Below, piece by piece: positions 1-21,864 of a DNA stretch of 64,000 nt. The stretch is from NCBI RefSeq assembly GCF_019649055.1, contig NW_026570224.1:1426001-1490000 (forward strand). Direction: 5' to 3'. Below the pieces are notes generated by a model. That model searched no databases. It was given only the letters and a program-made list of their open reading frames with translations, and had not been told where the DNA came from. Both the position numbers and the translations under genes were made by a program. Numbering within the stretch: position 1 is the first letter of the stretch; the number at the start of each line of letters is the position of its first letter. The stretch comes from Paramacrobiotus metropolitanus. Taxonomy: Eukaryota > Tardigrada > Eutardigrada > Parachela > Macrobiotidae.

Positions 1-3000
1 ATTTTAAATGTGAAAACAGTGCCAGAACTGCCTCCGTGTAAAACCATATTCATGCATATGTGCGTTTACATGCAGAATTTGAAGAAGATCAAGGCTAACG
101 ACTTTTGAAAGACCTGGATGCATTTAAACTTTTGAATTTTCATACAGCCATAAGTCCTGAACCAGGTGCTGCGCGCTCAAACGGTTTTCACGCCAATGTA
201 TACAAATCCTCTGGCTGCAGTATGTCATAAAACAAAGCAAAATTGGGTTTGGGAGTGCTCGAGTGGAAGTTTTCGCACAGATACACGAATTTGTGCTATG
301 TACCGGCCAAATCCCTTACAAGGTAGCTGCATGCTCACTACTGACCAGCGACTATTGAGAACAAGAGAATGTTTTGGGAAATTTAAAACTTCCGTTAGTT
401 TGAAAACATAAGGTGAGTCTGCTCATGATGCAGCAAATATGCAAGAAATTTTGCACAAGTCCTCGATTTTAGAAATAGCTATCAGCGGAGAAGGGAATAC
501 AGCGAAATGCTTCTGTCCTCATTTAATTAAAGTGGTTTAGTTTGTTTTGTGGTCAAAGTAATAGTGAAAAGGTGACTATTACTGTTTTTAATTTATCACC
601 CGTTAGTGTACTGATTGTTGAAGGGCAGGTGCAGTGGTGCATTAGGGGTCAATCTGGGATGTAAAGTGCCATAAATTGTTATCGGATACGTTGAAAAGCT
701 CAGAATGGTAAGAAAAAGAGGGAGAATGTTTTAATACTGTAAATTACAGGGTCCCTATGTAGCAGCTGCACGAAATTTAACTGATGGCGACTGATCTGGA
801 AATAAACAGATCGGAAACAAAAAAAAGTCACCTGTTTTTGGGAGAAAAATAACTTTAAAAATTTTGCATTTCAGGTTTTAGCCATTCCGCAGTCAATTAA
901 ACAGTCAGCAAATTTTCCAGTTATCATCACGTGACATCAACTGTGCAGTGTGCAGGGACATAATTGTGTATTTTGTGTATAGAATGCTACGCTTCGTTCA
1001 TGAAACCTGCAGTTATGAGTTTACATATATTTACATACCGCAGTTATGAGATTTAATTTGCGCTGAGTTGTGATTTATCCAATGCATTATTTACTCCGCG
1101 CAATTTGCGCGTCTACTAGTACATTATATTGTATTACACAGGATTGTACTAAACCAGACAGAGAGCGCCGAGTCTCACCATCAGCAGAAGGATATACAGA
1201 TAATTTAACAATATATAACCAAAATCCGAATCGATACAATTTCAACTAGCGGAAAGAACAAGAAAAACATATTTGAAAAGCTTTAGCAACTTGGAAACAC
1301 TTTCCGCCAGCCTTTTCGAAATTCGAATCAACCACTGAAACGATGACATGAGTAGTGTAACTACAGAACCTCTCGGGTGTGAATCTTGTGATGATGATTA
1401 TTGATAACCAATTCAGTAACTGTTCATTTCTACCTCACTATTCTAAGGACTGCAGTAGATACATTATAATCATACAGATATTTCGAACTACGTACATGCA
1501 GAAACATTACGCATACGAAATCAGATTTACCTTTAGAAATCAATTTAGAATGTTACCGTTTAACCGTTAAAGTTTAACCAGTACTTAGTCTCCAAAGTTT
1601 TGAAAATGCTTACTCTAGGGCTACGTGACTATGTCGAAAACCTCGCTTCTGTGACACTTTCACTCATGAGGCTTGTGGATAACCATAATGTCCATAAGGA
1701 TTTCAACCACAAGAATCCTCCCAGGTTTCGGTATATGATGGCTCTCAACATGGGCTACAATATTGTTGGTTGCATAGAGTGGAATATGGACCTGGAGCAT
1801 GATCCAAGATCATTCGAGTAGGACTGTAGAAGTATATAAATACAGTATATATGTAAGTATTGTCAAATCGCGCATATGGACAATCCTTAACAACTAATAA
1901 CTGCACGTAGCCAATCTCCTACCCTTACCTCGGCAGCTCATAAGACGGCGGAAAGGCGATTCCCGCGATTCGACTACCCTGAAGGGCACCAAACTTTTGC
2001 ACCAAGTCCGACAGTGGGAAATAATGGAATCAAGTTCGTAGTTTTCGCACACAGGAATGTATATAATCTGTACTTACATTAAAACCAGTTTATTCTGTTT
2101 ACAGTTTACTCCGTTTACTGTCTACACTCTACAGTTTAATTTTAAACAGTATCTATCGTTTTGAATACTGTTTTCGGCGTCTTGCGCAAAGCGGCACTTC
2201 TACTAATACTTCCAAAAAAATAACGTATATGAAAATCAATGCAAAAATCAAATTAATTTGTATAAGGAAAACGCAAGCAACAAGCCGAATTTTTTTCTGT
2301 TTTTCTAACCCAGGAAAGCTTGTTCGCGGCGGGATCCGGCACGGGCATTAACGTACGCGAAAGAGCACGCACGATTACGAAATACATACGGCATACGTAC
2401 GAGTACTACCGCACCGCGTACGCAAGCTCGCCGCCTCTTCCTGGTGCTTATGGCGGGCACCCGCCTTGGCGGGTGCGATAAGGCGGGTGTAAACCATCAG
2501 GTGGGCATCGGTAGCGGGCAATGCAGAAATGCATTTGCACAGTGCACTTTCCCGCTAGCTGCGCATTCAAGTTGCTAGTGCGAGTCATAACTAGCGTTAA
2601 AGAACTTGCTAACGCTACTCCACGCTTTATGATTATTGATACTTTAAACCAACCCCAATATTGTTTTACAAAAAAGATTTACCCAGATCTTTCTAAATCG
2701 ATTTGTTGTTGCTTAGTTATATTTAAAAATACGCAATGCAGGATAAATGTCCCAGTGACCCATTACTTTGACTGCGGATTTATTCTCTACTGGCTCCAGC
2801 ATTCACTTAAACTTAGTAGGTGTTTTTAAAGCACTAAAACGAATTAATTTCTTTTATACAAAAATACAAAGGTGAAAGCACAGGCGCAAAATATTTAAAT
2901 ATATAGTTTGTTTTCAAAACGCTTGCGTGGAGACGATGACAGTTATAAAATTAGGACAAGCAGTTTGATATACTAATAAATAAAACGAACATTCCGCATT

Positions 3001-5286
3001 CAAATATGAGATGGCAACTTCTCCCAACAAGCACCAATATTTACGCCTACGGTTTGAGCAGCGCCAGGTTAATTTAATTTTTAATTGTAGCTGTCTACAG
3101 TTAACAGCGATGCCATTTGTGCATTTATGCACTGAAAATCATCAATACTTTACAGCAAGCCAAATTATGCATTTATGTAATCAGTTTGGTTTTTTAAATA
3201 ACTGTCCAACGTTAGCGCATTACAGAGCCAATTATATGGCTTTCATTTATAAGTTGTTAGAGACGCAAAAAAATAATAAAAGATATCATTTTTTAAGCAC
3301 GTGCTTATGAGCTTATCGCTTAGAACAACAAGATGATTTTATTGATATTTGAAAAATCGAAGCGATCAAAGCAGCTGCTTTGAGAAACAATTTTCGACCG
3401 AAGTGGAACCAAAAAAGAGGCACTTTGAAAGGGAAAACCAATTTTGCTTCAATCCTAAAAGGGTCTTACAATTGCAATCTTTACTTGCGGAAGCAAAGGT
3501 AACAGCATTTCTTGACATCAAACGGAAAGCCTAATGTATAACGAAATAGGCTGCAAACCTAAATTCAAAGGAGTGTTTCGTGAACGTTTTGATTCAGGGC
3601 TACCAACTTAGGCCACAGCCTAAATCTGATAACTGCAGTTTATTAACAAAGAATGCATTTTAAATAAGCCTTCCAATTCCTGCTCGAATTGAAGATCAAA
3701 ACAGGTACTGTAAAAGAATGTTCTGTGATAAAGTAAATGAATGTAAAACACTTAGGCTGTGGCCTTTAATTAATGAAAAATTTGGCAAACTGCAGTAATA
3801 AAATAAAAAAGCGTTGAGTAAATCGCGTTTTTCTCAACCTTTTATGTGATACAGCTTGAAACCTTTTTTAATTTGTTTTGAAAACCATCATGGTGTCAAA
3901 CAAGGTTGTATGGGACTAAAGCAAAGACGGTTTACATATATGTAAGCAGTTAGTAGACCGAATTGCGTTTGCTGTTGCTGGTCTCTGACTGGCAGCCTGA
4001 ATATCTCGTAGATTTTAACGGTACGGCTAGAAGACTTAATCGAATGTTAAATTTTTTCATTAGCGATAAAAAATCGTAATTATTAGAATGATATTTGCTT
4101 AATTTCCGGGCATCAGAGTATGCCCGAGACTCTGTGGGAATACGGTACGGTTTCTATGCATTTAAATACATTATGCCTGCTAAATAGCTACCACTGACAA
4201 TATCATTCTGTACGTTTCGAGACCGATTTGCGAAGTCTACTGTTATTTTAAAATTTGGGCACTTTTTTTTATCTACGTAACTCACCATTTTTAATTTTTG
4301 CTGTTAATTTTTATATAAAGGTAATTTTAGTTTGTTTGGTGCTTTAAAGTAGATAACCATATATAACGGCTGCTTGAAAAATATATATGGTGTCAGCTAC
4401 GTTATTTTTATATTCAACTTTACAAAATAAAATATCTGAAATTTTGAAGGTGTCAAAGCGATCCACGTCATATAGCTTCACATCCTTGATCCTTTTCTGT
4501 TTTCAGGTGGTCACGTGATTGAACGTGTTGCCTACATGCAGGACAGTTAAACAAACAGAAAGACTACAAAACGTTCGTTTTTTGAGAGTTACAGTTTTAA
4601 AAGAACGAGTTTAGTTACGAAAACAAAAGACAAATACACAAAAGTTTAAAATTAAAAGGCTCGTGGCAAGTAGAACTGCACTACCGATTAGGTAAGTGCA
4701 GCGCACTTGATGCCCAGTAATGTGTAATTGGCGGTGCCCGCCACTGATACTGAAACCCGCCTTAGTGCACTCCGCCATATGGTGCCCGCCATAAGCACCT
4801 GGCCGCCTCTGGCCTCTTCTACAGTCTACATACGTAGCGTAGCTCGAGTCATACCGGGCCTGTGCTTATGGTTAAACATAAAGCGAAGTGTGTGCGCGGT
4901 CTCTGCCTCCGTTTTTTCGTTTTGGGAAGACAATTTTCAGAAACTGTTCGACAGTAGTGTTCAGTGTTAGCAAATTATTACGTAAATTTTTTTGCTGCTC
5001 TGGTAAAATTCTTATGATGCAAATTGTTTTCGCTTAACCCTACGTAAATGAGTTGATATTAAATATTCTTACATAAAGTCTGCTTGCCACTTTTAATTTG
5101 CCGTGTACGGGTTAGTTTTTGTGGTTTCTATAGCGAGCAGTAGCGCGCGAGTTTCTATAGCGCGAGCTTTCAGTTTTTTTGTGGATTCGCATTTTTAGGA
5201 GTGGAATTTGATTTTATTATTTTAGCTATATTTTCGGTTTTAGTTTAGAGTTCTGTACTATTTTTTATTTATTCGAATTTGGAAAA
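1..5286. other. Gene-poor 5' stretch
   Basis: No exon with recognisable protein homology was found on either strand. The sequence is AT-rich with scattered short open frames of fewer than about 100 codons and no family motif. The only structure I can support is the pair of GC-rich inverted repeats near 2443 and 4799, listed separately. The last few hundred bases are presumably promoter and leader of the ATG8-family gene that starts at 5287. Confidence 0.5.
2443..4799. mobile_element. Candidate non-autonomous element with terminal inverted repeats
   Basis: The left end (about 2443-2515) and the reverse complement of the right end (about 4729-4799) share a perfect core GGTGCTTATGGCGGGCACC and then a diverged GGCGGGT/GCGGGCA-rich stretch of about 50 bases. 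These GC-rich ends contrast with the AT-rich interior. The interior holds short open frames (for example 3011-3310 and 3349-3534) but no transposase motif that I recognise. I infer a decayed or non-autonomous DNA transposon. Direct target duplications could not be assigned with confidence. It could instead be two independently inserted GC-rich repeats in opposite orientation. Confidence 0.4.
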
Positions 5287-6735
5287 ATGAAGTGGAAATT
5301 CAAGGAGCTCCATCCATATGGTAATAAACAATGACTTCGGTGTTAATTCTCTGCTATGGAAGTGTGCAAGTCACTGAAGTCAGGTGTCCCTAATTTTTTT
5401 TGTCTAACGCTTTCAGTGGAGAGAAAAAAGGAGAGTGAAAAAATTCGGGCGAAATATCCTGAACGCATACCAGTAAGTTCCCTGGGAGACATTGTTCTTC
5501 ACATCTTTAATACAGAGTAATGATCGACCAGGTGTCGCACATGTTATTTTAATATTCTGGATAAAAATCATAAGATATAGTGATAAACGATGAAACAGTC
5601 AGCTAAAAGTGGGAGTTATAGATCGTTTGGTATAGAAGTAATTTATATGAAACTTCAACTTGTTGTATCCATAGGGCTTAAGTGTGGCTGGTTGTACCGT
5701 TTCAAGTTTTTTTGCTGTACCCAAACAGGTGATTGTCGAAAAAGGCCCTGGAAGTAACATTCAAGAAATCGACAAGCGAAAATTTCTTGTACCCAGTGAT
5801 ATATCTGTTGCTCAGTTTATGTGGATAATTCGACAGCGTATCCAACTTCCCGCAGAAAAAGCCATTTTCCTCTTTGTTGGAAAAGTTCTTCCGCAGAGCA
5901 GGTCGGTGATTCTCGAAGGCGTGAGTAAGGAATGTTATCAGCGCTGCACTATGTGTCGTGCATACCTTGTGATTCCTTATCTGACGTCATGGATGATCGT
6001 TGTACCCATCTTGATTAACCTATTCTAACGAGCTTCTTGGAAAAATCGCGTCAAAGTGATCGATTAAGTTGCTAACTGCAGTGTTGTTTTGTTTACAGTG
6101 CCAGTCTAAGTGAAATCTACGAAGAGCATAAAGATGCGGTAAGTGAACCGTGCTCCGTAATTTGAACCTGTAGCATTCGATGGTCAAGCAGGCGTTAAGG
6201 CTCACAAATCACAATGAGCCTCACACGTTTTTTACTCAATTTTTAGAGTGTATATCCATTTCATTTTCAAATTTCAGACTCTAATAATTAACGATGCATT
6301 CGAAGCAGTACATGTTTCATTTCCTTCATTTATTGCTTTACTTCGCAGCTTTTATTTCTTCAGGAAAAGTTTTGTTTCGTTGCACTCTATACCGCCTAAA
6401 ATGTTGGTTCTGATATTCGGTATTTTTTAAAAATTTGCATAATTTATGACAGGAATGTTAAGCACTTTATTTTTTCAATTTATCAGTGCAGACTTATGTC
6501 AGCATGAGGTTAGCATGTTTTGGCTGACAATTGTAAGCTCCAGAGATGAATCGTTGTTGGTTTTAGTACTGCGAGTAGTAAGTGAATTACAGGCTGTGTT
6601 AATTCATGTTGTGATTACTGCAGCAGGCTTTTGTTTGATTCGATACGGATTACGCTGAATCGAAACATCTTTATTTTACGCTTTTAGGATGGTTTTCTGT
6701 ACGTATGTTATTCGGGCGAGAATACATTCGGCTGA
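5287..6735 (+). CDS. GABARAPL2: ATG8-family ubiquitin-like protein, GATE-16/GABARAPL2 type
   Basis: Five exons (5287-5320, 5417-5472, 5729-5901, 6099-6138, 6688-6735) join in frame to 116 residues, the normal length for the family. The protein starts MKWKFKELHPY and contains KIRAKYPERIPVIVEK, DKRKFLVPSDISVAQFMWII, KAIFLFVGKVLPQS and DGFLYVCYSGENTFG. The QFMWII and YSGENTFG motifs match GATE-16 rather than GABARAP or LC3. Known role of the family: covalently attached to phosphatidylethanolamine through the C-terminal glycine, it acts in autophagosome formation, cargo-receptor binding and intra-Golgi traffic. Oddity: the stop codon follows the glycine directly, so there is no tail for ATG4 to trim. 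All introns have GT..AG ends. Confidence 0.95.
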
Positions 6736-15816
<9,081 letters not shown>

Positions 15817-17005
15817 CGACATCCACTTTCGGGGTTGTTTATTAATAGGTTTTACCCGCATGCCGATTGGAATCGTAGTTAAATACGATTATACACACTC
15901 TGTTACGTTCGATGTTTTTGATATCTAAATGGTTTTTTTTATCCATCATCCACACGCGTCATGTTAACGTTAGCCTTGTTCTGGTGTTATTAGCGATGGG
16001 TCGCATGGTTGTCAGTAAATTCCGCATCTTTCTGTCAAGGCAAAGAAGGGTGTGTGTGCTTCGCCGTGCGTTTTCAAAACAAATAAATTAACAGAGCAGG
16101 TTGTTAACTCAAATTTGCGAAATTCTGGTCTGCCAGAAGTGCTTTCTAGTTTGTACTGTTAAAGTTCAACTCACTGTTCAAGCATTTTACGTACGATTGA
16201 ATGATAACGTCTGAGGATGGCTTATTTTCCAGCGAACTGTGTGAACAGAAAAAACTTGACAGAAAATGTTTGCTGTTTGTTATCAGTGCTGCACAAAGCG
16301 AGTGGTAGTAACTAGTAAGTAAACATGGAATGCTGAGCCCATATTTACATCCTTGGCCGCAGGCTGTTAAAAATCAGGATGCTCATCAGCCTCAGCCTCA
16401 TCCCATAAAAAGGGGTACTCTGTGCAAGACTACAAGTAGAACTGTAGAGTGTAGAAGCGTGGCAAACTAACACTAGAGTATTTGGTATGCCATGGTAGAA
16501 GTACTTATTCGATAGTCGATACAGATACATGCCGACTCCGAGTTCAAATCTATGCTTCAAAAGTATATTATTGTAGGATATTAGTAATATGTAGACTAAT
16601 AGTGACTGTATAATATGTATATTAATTATTATTGTTAAGAAAGATAATTTTACATTTCGTGCTTAGATACTTTGATTCACTTTGGTACGTATCTTCACCA
16701 TCTTGATTCTTGACCGTATAAATTTTATTAACAAGAAAACTGTTGTTTGTCGCCGTGTCGGGTTGTCGTGCACACTCCGTGCACATGCGCACGTTAAGGT
16801 AAAAAGTGACGCACTTCCGTATGGTACTGAACGTCATTCAATTCATTCAAACGGTGACTTTTGTTTTTGTCACAAACTTACAATGGAATTGAAGTGTACT
16901 GCTTTGTAATCTCTAATAATCTAATTGTATTTGTAGTTTTTATTTGGGATTAATCGCCCCGAAACTTATTTGTAAACTTAATGTGCAGGCCGCTCAACAT
17001 TGAAA
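15817..17005. other. Intergenic stretch between junctophilin and GCP3
   Basis: No coding sequence is recognised. It should contain the junctophilin 3' end and the GCP3 promoter. A plausible 3' splice site (TTAATGTGCAG) lies at about 16978-16988, just before the GCP3 ATG, so the GCP3 leader may be spliced. Confidence 0.4.
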
Positions 17006-20000
17006 ATGGAGGACGCTCTCAAGCAGCGTCTGCGTGCCCTACATGCGTCTCTTTGTTCTTCGACTGCGGATCGTGGACCCAACGCTGTTAACAGTTTCGC
17101 GAACTGCATGACATGTTTTTCATCCAGCAAAAATCATAGAGGCTCTGATATCGTCACGGCATTCCATCGCATGAAACGCCAGCTAGCTGCCATATCTTCT
17201 GCTAGCGAATCCCAGATCCGTCACTTCGAATCTCTGCGAAGATCTGCAAAAGTCTCCTTCCCTGCATAGAATTCCCGAAATAGTCGAGTTTCTCCATTTT
17301 CTTTCTCAGACCAGTAATTCCCCCATTGGTGATGGATTATGGCTGAACTCCATCGACCGCAACTACCAGTCATTATCTCCGGAATCCGGATTCGCCTCAA
17401 CGCCTGCGGATGGCCCTGCAGCAGGAATATTCCCTGGAGCGACCATTGGGAAGACTGTTCCCTTTCCCGAAACCCGTGTGCTCCTACCCTGTCCGCCTAC
17501 TTCGCTACACGTGTGTAATCTACCAATAGTCAATGAAAATGAGCTGATACGGGATCTGTTGAGCGTGGTGCATGGGTTTGAAGGGAGCATTGTAAAGTTC
17601 GTTCATGATGGGTGTCGTTTCGTTCAGAGTCGAGAAATTGAGCCTCACATGCAGGAAATGGCGCTGCGTATTGCCTACACGGGATGGATTTGTCATAAAC
17701 TGAAAAAGTTTTGTATTCAGAAGAGAACGGATAAAGTTGGTGGGTTATGCAGCCAGCGAATGTGCGCTGTCGTGGAAGATGAATTACAGTCGCATCGGAA
17801 GTTGGTGTCATTGCTTGATGCGAAGGTTAGAAACAAAACCACAGATTTATGATTTATTGGACTTTTATTCGTGATATCTGTGTCTTCGATATTTTTACGT
17901 TTCCTTATTTTTCCCGCTTACTTGGGTTGTGGGTTCGCAGTTAGCATACACTAAAACAAATAAAACTACACATGGCAAAAAAATAGATTCACTTACAAAA
18001 AAGAATAATAAGGTAATAATAAATAATTATGTATTTACACATTTAATTAAGTGTATTCGTATTACATTTACTTTCATTTAGCATTTTGACTGCTTGCATT
18101 TTTGGCTGCTTTTGATTTTTTGCCTTGAGTTGTTGAACTTTGCATGTCACTTGAAGTTGCAAGCACACTTGACTTGTAGTTGTAATCGCATTTGCAGTTG
18201 TCTACGCAGTTGTTTTGCTTTTGCTGGATAGGTTCATCGGGATAACCCGACTACCGTTACCGATTCTGGTCTCCATTCTGGGCAACTCACCTTACGCAAA
18301 TTTGAGCAAGCTGTTTTTCCCATCAGAACGCGTCTCGATTCCCTTCTCAATCTCATCCGTGGTGCATCAACCGGCAAAGGCGGAGAATTGTTAACCTCGC
18401 TTCTTCACAGAATGGCTGAAGACGGCGATCCGGACGTGCGACAGTTGGGCGGTAAACTGATTGCTGCGGCCGTGGAACCTTTTCTAATTCAGTTGTGCCA
18501 GTGGGTTTATTCTGGTTACCTCCACGATCCGTATCACGAGGTTAAACGCAGATTTTTATGTTTTATGCAGAATAAGTCTAAGATTTCGCGTTTTTTCAGT
18601 TTTTTGTCTCTCTGGATCACGCATCGAGCGCGGAATCCTTCTGGTCAGATCGGTACAGAATCTCCGATTCCATGATACCGTACTTTCTTCCAGCGGAAGT
18701 GGCTAACCAATTATTTTCTGGCGGAAAGTCGGTGTCTTTTATTCGTACTCATTGTAATATGCGGTGCAATATTCCGGGAATGGAGGTGTACAACAGTGAA
18801 TGGAATTCCGAATCGATGGATCTCGTGTGGGATTACCAGGAGAACAGAATTAAGCCGCAATATTTGCGCAGTCTTTGTACAGCCAGTGGAATTGCGACGA
18901 AATATGTGGTGGATATGCTTTGCGTTGACCATAAACTTGACCTTCATTTGCTGGTAAGTTCATAATTTAGTTTGAATCGTGTGTTGTATCGGGATCAATT
19001 TCGAAGATTATTGTCGGAATAGGCCCTGAGAAAGTATTTCCTTATGAGCCGTGGGGACTTCATTCAGATTATTATGGATAATTTGCGGTAAGACAAATTT
19101 TGGTACACGTGTTTACGAATCTTTTTTTTATTTATCTGTACACTTTTTTTCCGGCATGCTGCAGTGACCGTCTGGATCAACCCACAGTGAACGTAATGTA
19201 TTCTGCTAATCTTACGGCAACACTGTACGAAGCGATTAATATGGACTTGGAAGAAGCAGAGGTGATCAAAGCTTTGGATACAGTCATGGTTTCCGTGAGA
19301 AGCGATACGGAAATTGGTTGGGATGCGTTCTCTTTAGAGTACCGGATCACAGGGCCGTTGATTAATGTACGACCGTTGTGGGTTAAACGATTTCCAGTCT
19401 TTCATTATAGCTGACCGTCACCTTTTCATTGTAGGTTTTAACAAAGCACGCCATAAACAGATACAAGAGAATTTTTAGCCATCTATGGCGGATTAAGCGA
19501 GCTGAATATTTGCTGTGTGCATTATGGCGACGGGAATTGAAGCCGAAAGCGGGCGCTTCGAATTTTTCAGGTAAGAAGCAAGGTGGGGGAATGGCGAAAA
19601 TATCTTTTGTTTAGCAGATATTTGAATTGGTACGCTGGTGCCAGAATGCTGTACAGTGAGAACCGTCTTGAAGAAATCTCTGTCTTATTGTTTGTACGAG
19701 ATTACTGTAGGAGTACAGAACTTGAACACAAAACAACTCTGCTTGCTGCGTTCGTTAGGGATGGAAGCACTGTGCCACGAAACAAATTTAATGATGCACA
19801 GAATGCTGCAATTTATTCGCCAGATGCAGTTTTGTTTTGATTTGGACGTTTTGCAACTTGGATGGAACAAAGAAATAATAGCCGATAACTTGAAAGCAGC
19901 TAAATCGATTGATGACCTGCTGGCATTTCACAATGCCGCTTTAAATGCTATGGAAGATAAATGCTTTCTTCGGGAGTCGAAGAACTTGCCGGTAATTCTC

Positions 20001-20517
20001 AGCTGTGTTAGTCGTCCGGCATATGTTTTTACGAGCCGTTTCTCAAGATTGTTATCTGTAGTTAAATACCTTAATGGTGTGTTTTAGAGCAACTGCGCGG
20101 ACTATTTGAGGGTCATCTTAGATCATATTGTTGCCTTCGAAGGACTCTTTGATGAGGTGGAAGACTGCCTGTACCGGTCGGATCTGGATGATGAATCTAT
20201 GGAAAACATAGTTTTTCGGAAAGCACACACAGTGTCTCAGTTACATGCAAAATTTACGGTAACCTCGGTCACTGTGCTACTTATTGTTAGCCGCTGTCTA
20301 CTGGTAGTGTTATTTTTTGCAGCGTGACGTAGCTCAGTTTACTTCACAATGGGAGCTTTATGACACAGACTGTTCGGTACGCTGTCAGTTGGATTATAAT
20401 AGCAATTATATGGACTCCGATAAGAAAGTTCGCAATCAAGAAGCGCTCAATGCCGCTGGATTTGCGAATTCATTTTCTTCCGTAATGGAAAATCCCAGTC
20501 AGTTTGATGCCTTCTGA
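17006..20517 (+). CDS. TUBGCP3: Gamma-tubulin complex component 3 (GCP3/Spc98 family)
   Basis: GCP3 pairs with GCP2 and gamma-tubulin to form the small complex that nucleates microtubules at centrosomes and spindle poles. Exons: 17006-17825, 18232-18540, 18600-18953, 19023-19087, 19165-19366, 19435-19570, 19711-19991, 20088-20258, 20323-20517. Family landmarks read in order: ELIRDLLSVVHGFEGSIVKF, MALRIAYTGWICHKLK, GKGGELLTSLLHRMAEDGDP, SDRYRISDSMIPYFLPAEVA, LRKYFLMSRGDFIQIIMDNL, GWDAFSLEYRITGPLINVLT, YKRIFSHLWRIKRAEYLL, LQFIRQMQFCFDLDVLQLGW and a C-terminal QLDYNSNY. The SMIP and DAFSLEY signatures favour GCP3 over GCP2. The ATG at 17006 is the first in frame. Oddity: the first exon changes frame once at about 17232; before it reads ..SQIRHFESL, after it ..CEDLQKSPSLHRIPEIVEFL, which together fit the family, so one base is missing or extra there. 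Confidence 0.92.
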
Positions 20518-20964
20518 ATTTATTTACAGTATTTATTTGGGTACTGATGCCTTTATTTGCCTGATTTGGTGGCCTTAAAATGTGGCTTCCGGCACGATGT
20601 TTCCAAATTTGTTGGCCTTGCGATTGCCTTTTCTGATTACATTGATTTTTTAGTTTTCCACTAACCGAAAGCATTAGTTTTGCCATGGAAGAGTTTGCGA
20701 TTTTATATTTCGTTAAAGCCCACTGTTTTACTTTTGTACATTGGTTGCAATGCTCGATGATTTGCTCTAATTTTAATATTTCAGTATTAAATGAAGCAGA
20801 ACATTTGACATTTGAGATTCATTCAGCGAACACTTCCGGCTGACTTCATACCTGCTATTTCATGCCAGATTTTGCAATTTTATTGTCCCAGTTTGTACAT
20901 AAATTATGTACACCAAAACTACACCCGAAATATTGTCATTTCGACAAAAAAGCGCATCACACTA

Positions 20965-21864
20965 TCACAGATAAAACATAATTGGTCTGAAAAACATCCC
21001 GTCGGTTTTGTTGGCCTGCAATCGATTCATACAAAAAATTCGACATATCTCCCGCACTTCGTGTGTGGTTATTTTAGGTTTCATAGCACAGCTCAATACA
21101 GGAAATACATTCGCCACGACCACTGAACCATCTTGTTGGCTCCGAAGTATTTCATACCGCAAAAATGTAGAATTTTTACGATCATGGCGAATTACCAGCA
21201 CGAGATCCACGATGACTTTTACGGTGTCTGCAAGAAAATAATCAAAGAAGTCCCACAGCAAATCCGAGATTCGTTGACGAGTGAGTTCCTGCGGAAGAAA
21301 CGTCGCTATCACCCGGAACAATTCTTTTCGTGGCTTTGCTGTGGCACATTGTCTACTGTTACAGAACTGTGAGTACGTCGGTAAGTCCATATTTTTGCAA
21401 GCTTGATCAATACGCGCCAGCCGAGCCATTTTAACGACGCCTGTGGAATCTTCAACCACATTCGCAATCTGCTCGGCGCTCCATCCGATTTCTTTTAAAC
21501 CCCCACGGAGTTCATTTAAACGACTACGCGATTTTGTAGCAAGAATCTCTCCGGTATCCTTTTTGACAGATTTCATCGTATCGAGAAAAATCATCCGTTG
21601 GACAAAGCGGTGCAGTGCGCTGTCATCTGCAATGGCTGACGACTTTGTCAGGAGCTCAATGAAAGGCGCAATGGGGTGCTTGGAGCGCGCGTTGGAAGAC
21701 AATAATGTAGCGGATAGATTGGCAAATTCCTTTGCAACAACCTCGCAAATCAGTTGCACAACATTAGAATCTGGTTCATAAAAGTCTCCTGTTGCTGCAA
21801 AAATAACGTTAGACACGACGGCCCTTCGGTCGCTCGTAGTCACTGCAAGAGAAAGATCTTCCAT
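20965..21864 (-). CDS. Unrecognised single-exon protein
   Basis: An uninterrupted minus-strand frame runs for well over 330 codons, far longer than chance at this base composition, so I take it as coding. The first methionine that fits is at 21864 (MEDLSLAVTTSDRR), giving 299 residues. The open frame continues upstream to about 22105 without another ATG, so a spliced upstream exon is possible (a candidate acceptor, TTATTAACAG, lies about 170 bases upstream). The protein looks globular and mixed helical, with a hydrophobic stretch DTVKVIVDLVLVI near the C terminus. I see no catalytic motif, signal peptide or repeat and do not recognise the family. It converges on GCP3, with 447 bases between their stop codons. 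Confidence 0.55.
   Translation of the reverse strand: MEDLSLAVTTSDRRAVVSNVIFAATGDFYEPDSNVVQLICEVVAKEFANLSATLLSSNARSKHPIAPFIELLTKSSAIADDSALHRFVQRMIFLDTMKSVKKDTGEILATKSRSRLNELRGGLKEIGWSAEQIANVVEDSTGVVKMARLARIDQACKNMDLPTYSQFCNSRQCATAKPRKELFRVIATFLPQELTRQRISDLLWDFFDYFLADTVKVIVDLVLVIRHDRKNSTFLRYEILRSQQDGSVVVANVFPVLSCAMKPKITTHEVREICRIFCMNRLQANKTDGMFFRPIMFYL

Noticed and set aside
3011-3534. Open frames of 99 and 61 codons inside the candidate element, possible transposase remnant
   Set aside because: AT-rich, lysine/asparagine-rich translation with no DDE/D or zinc-finger motif; equally likely to be chance.
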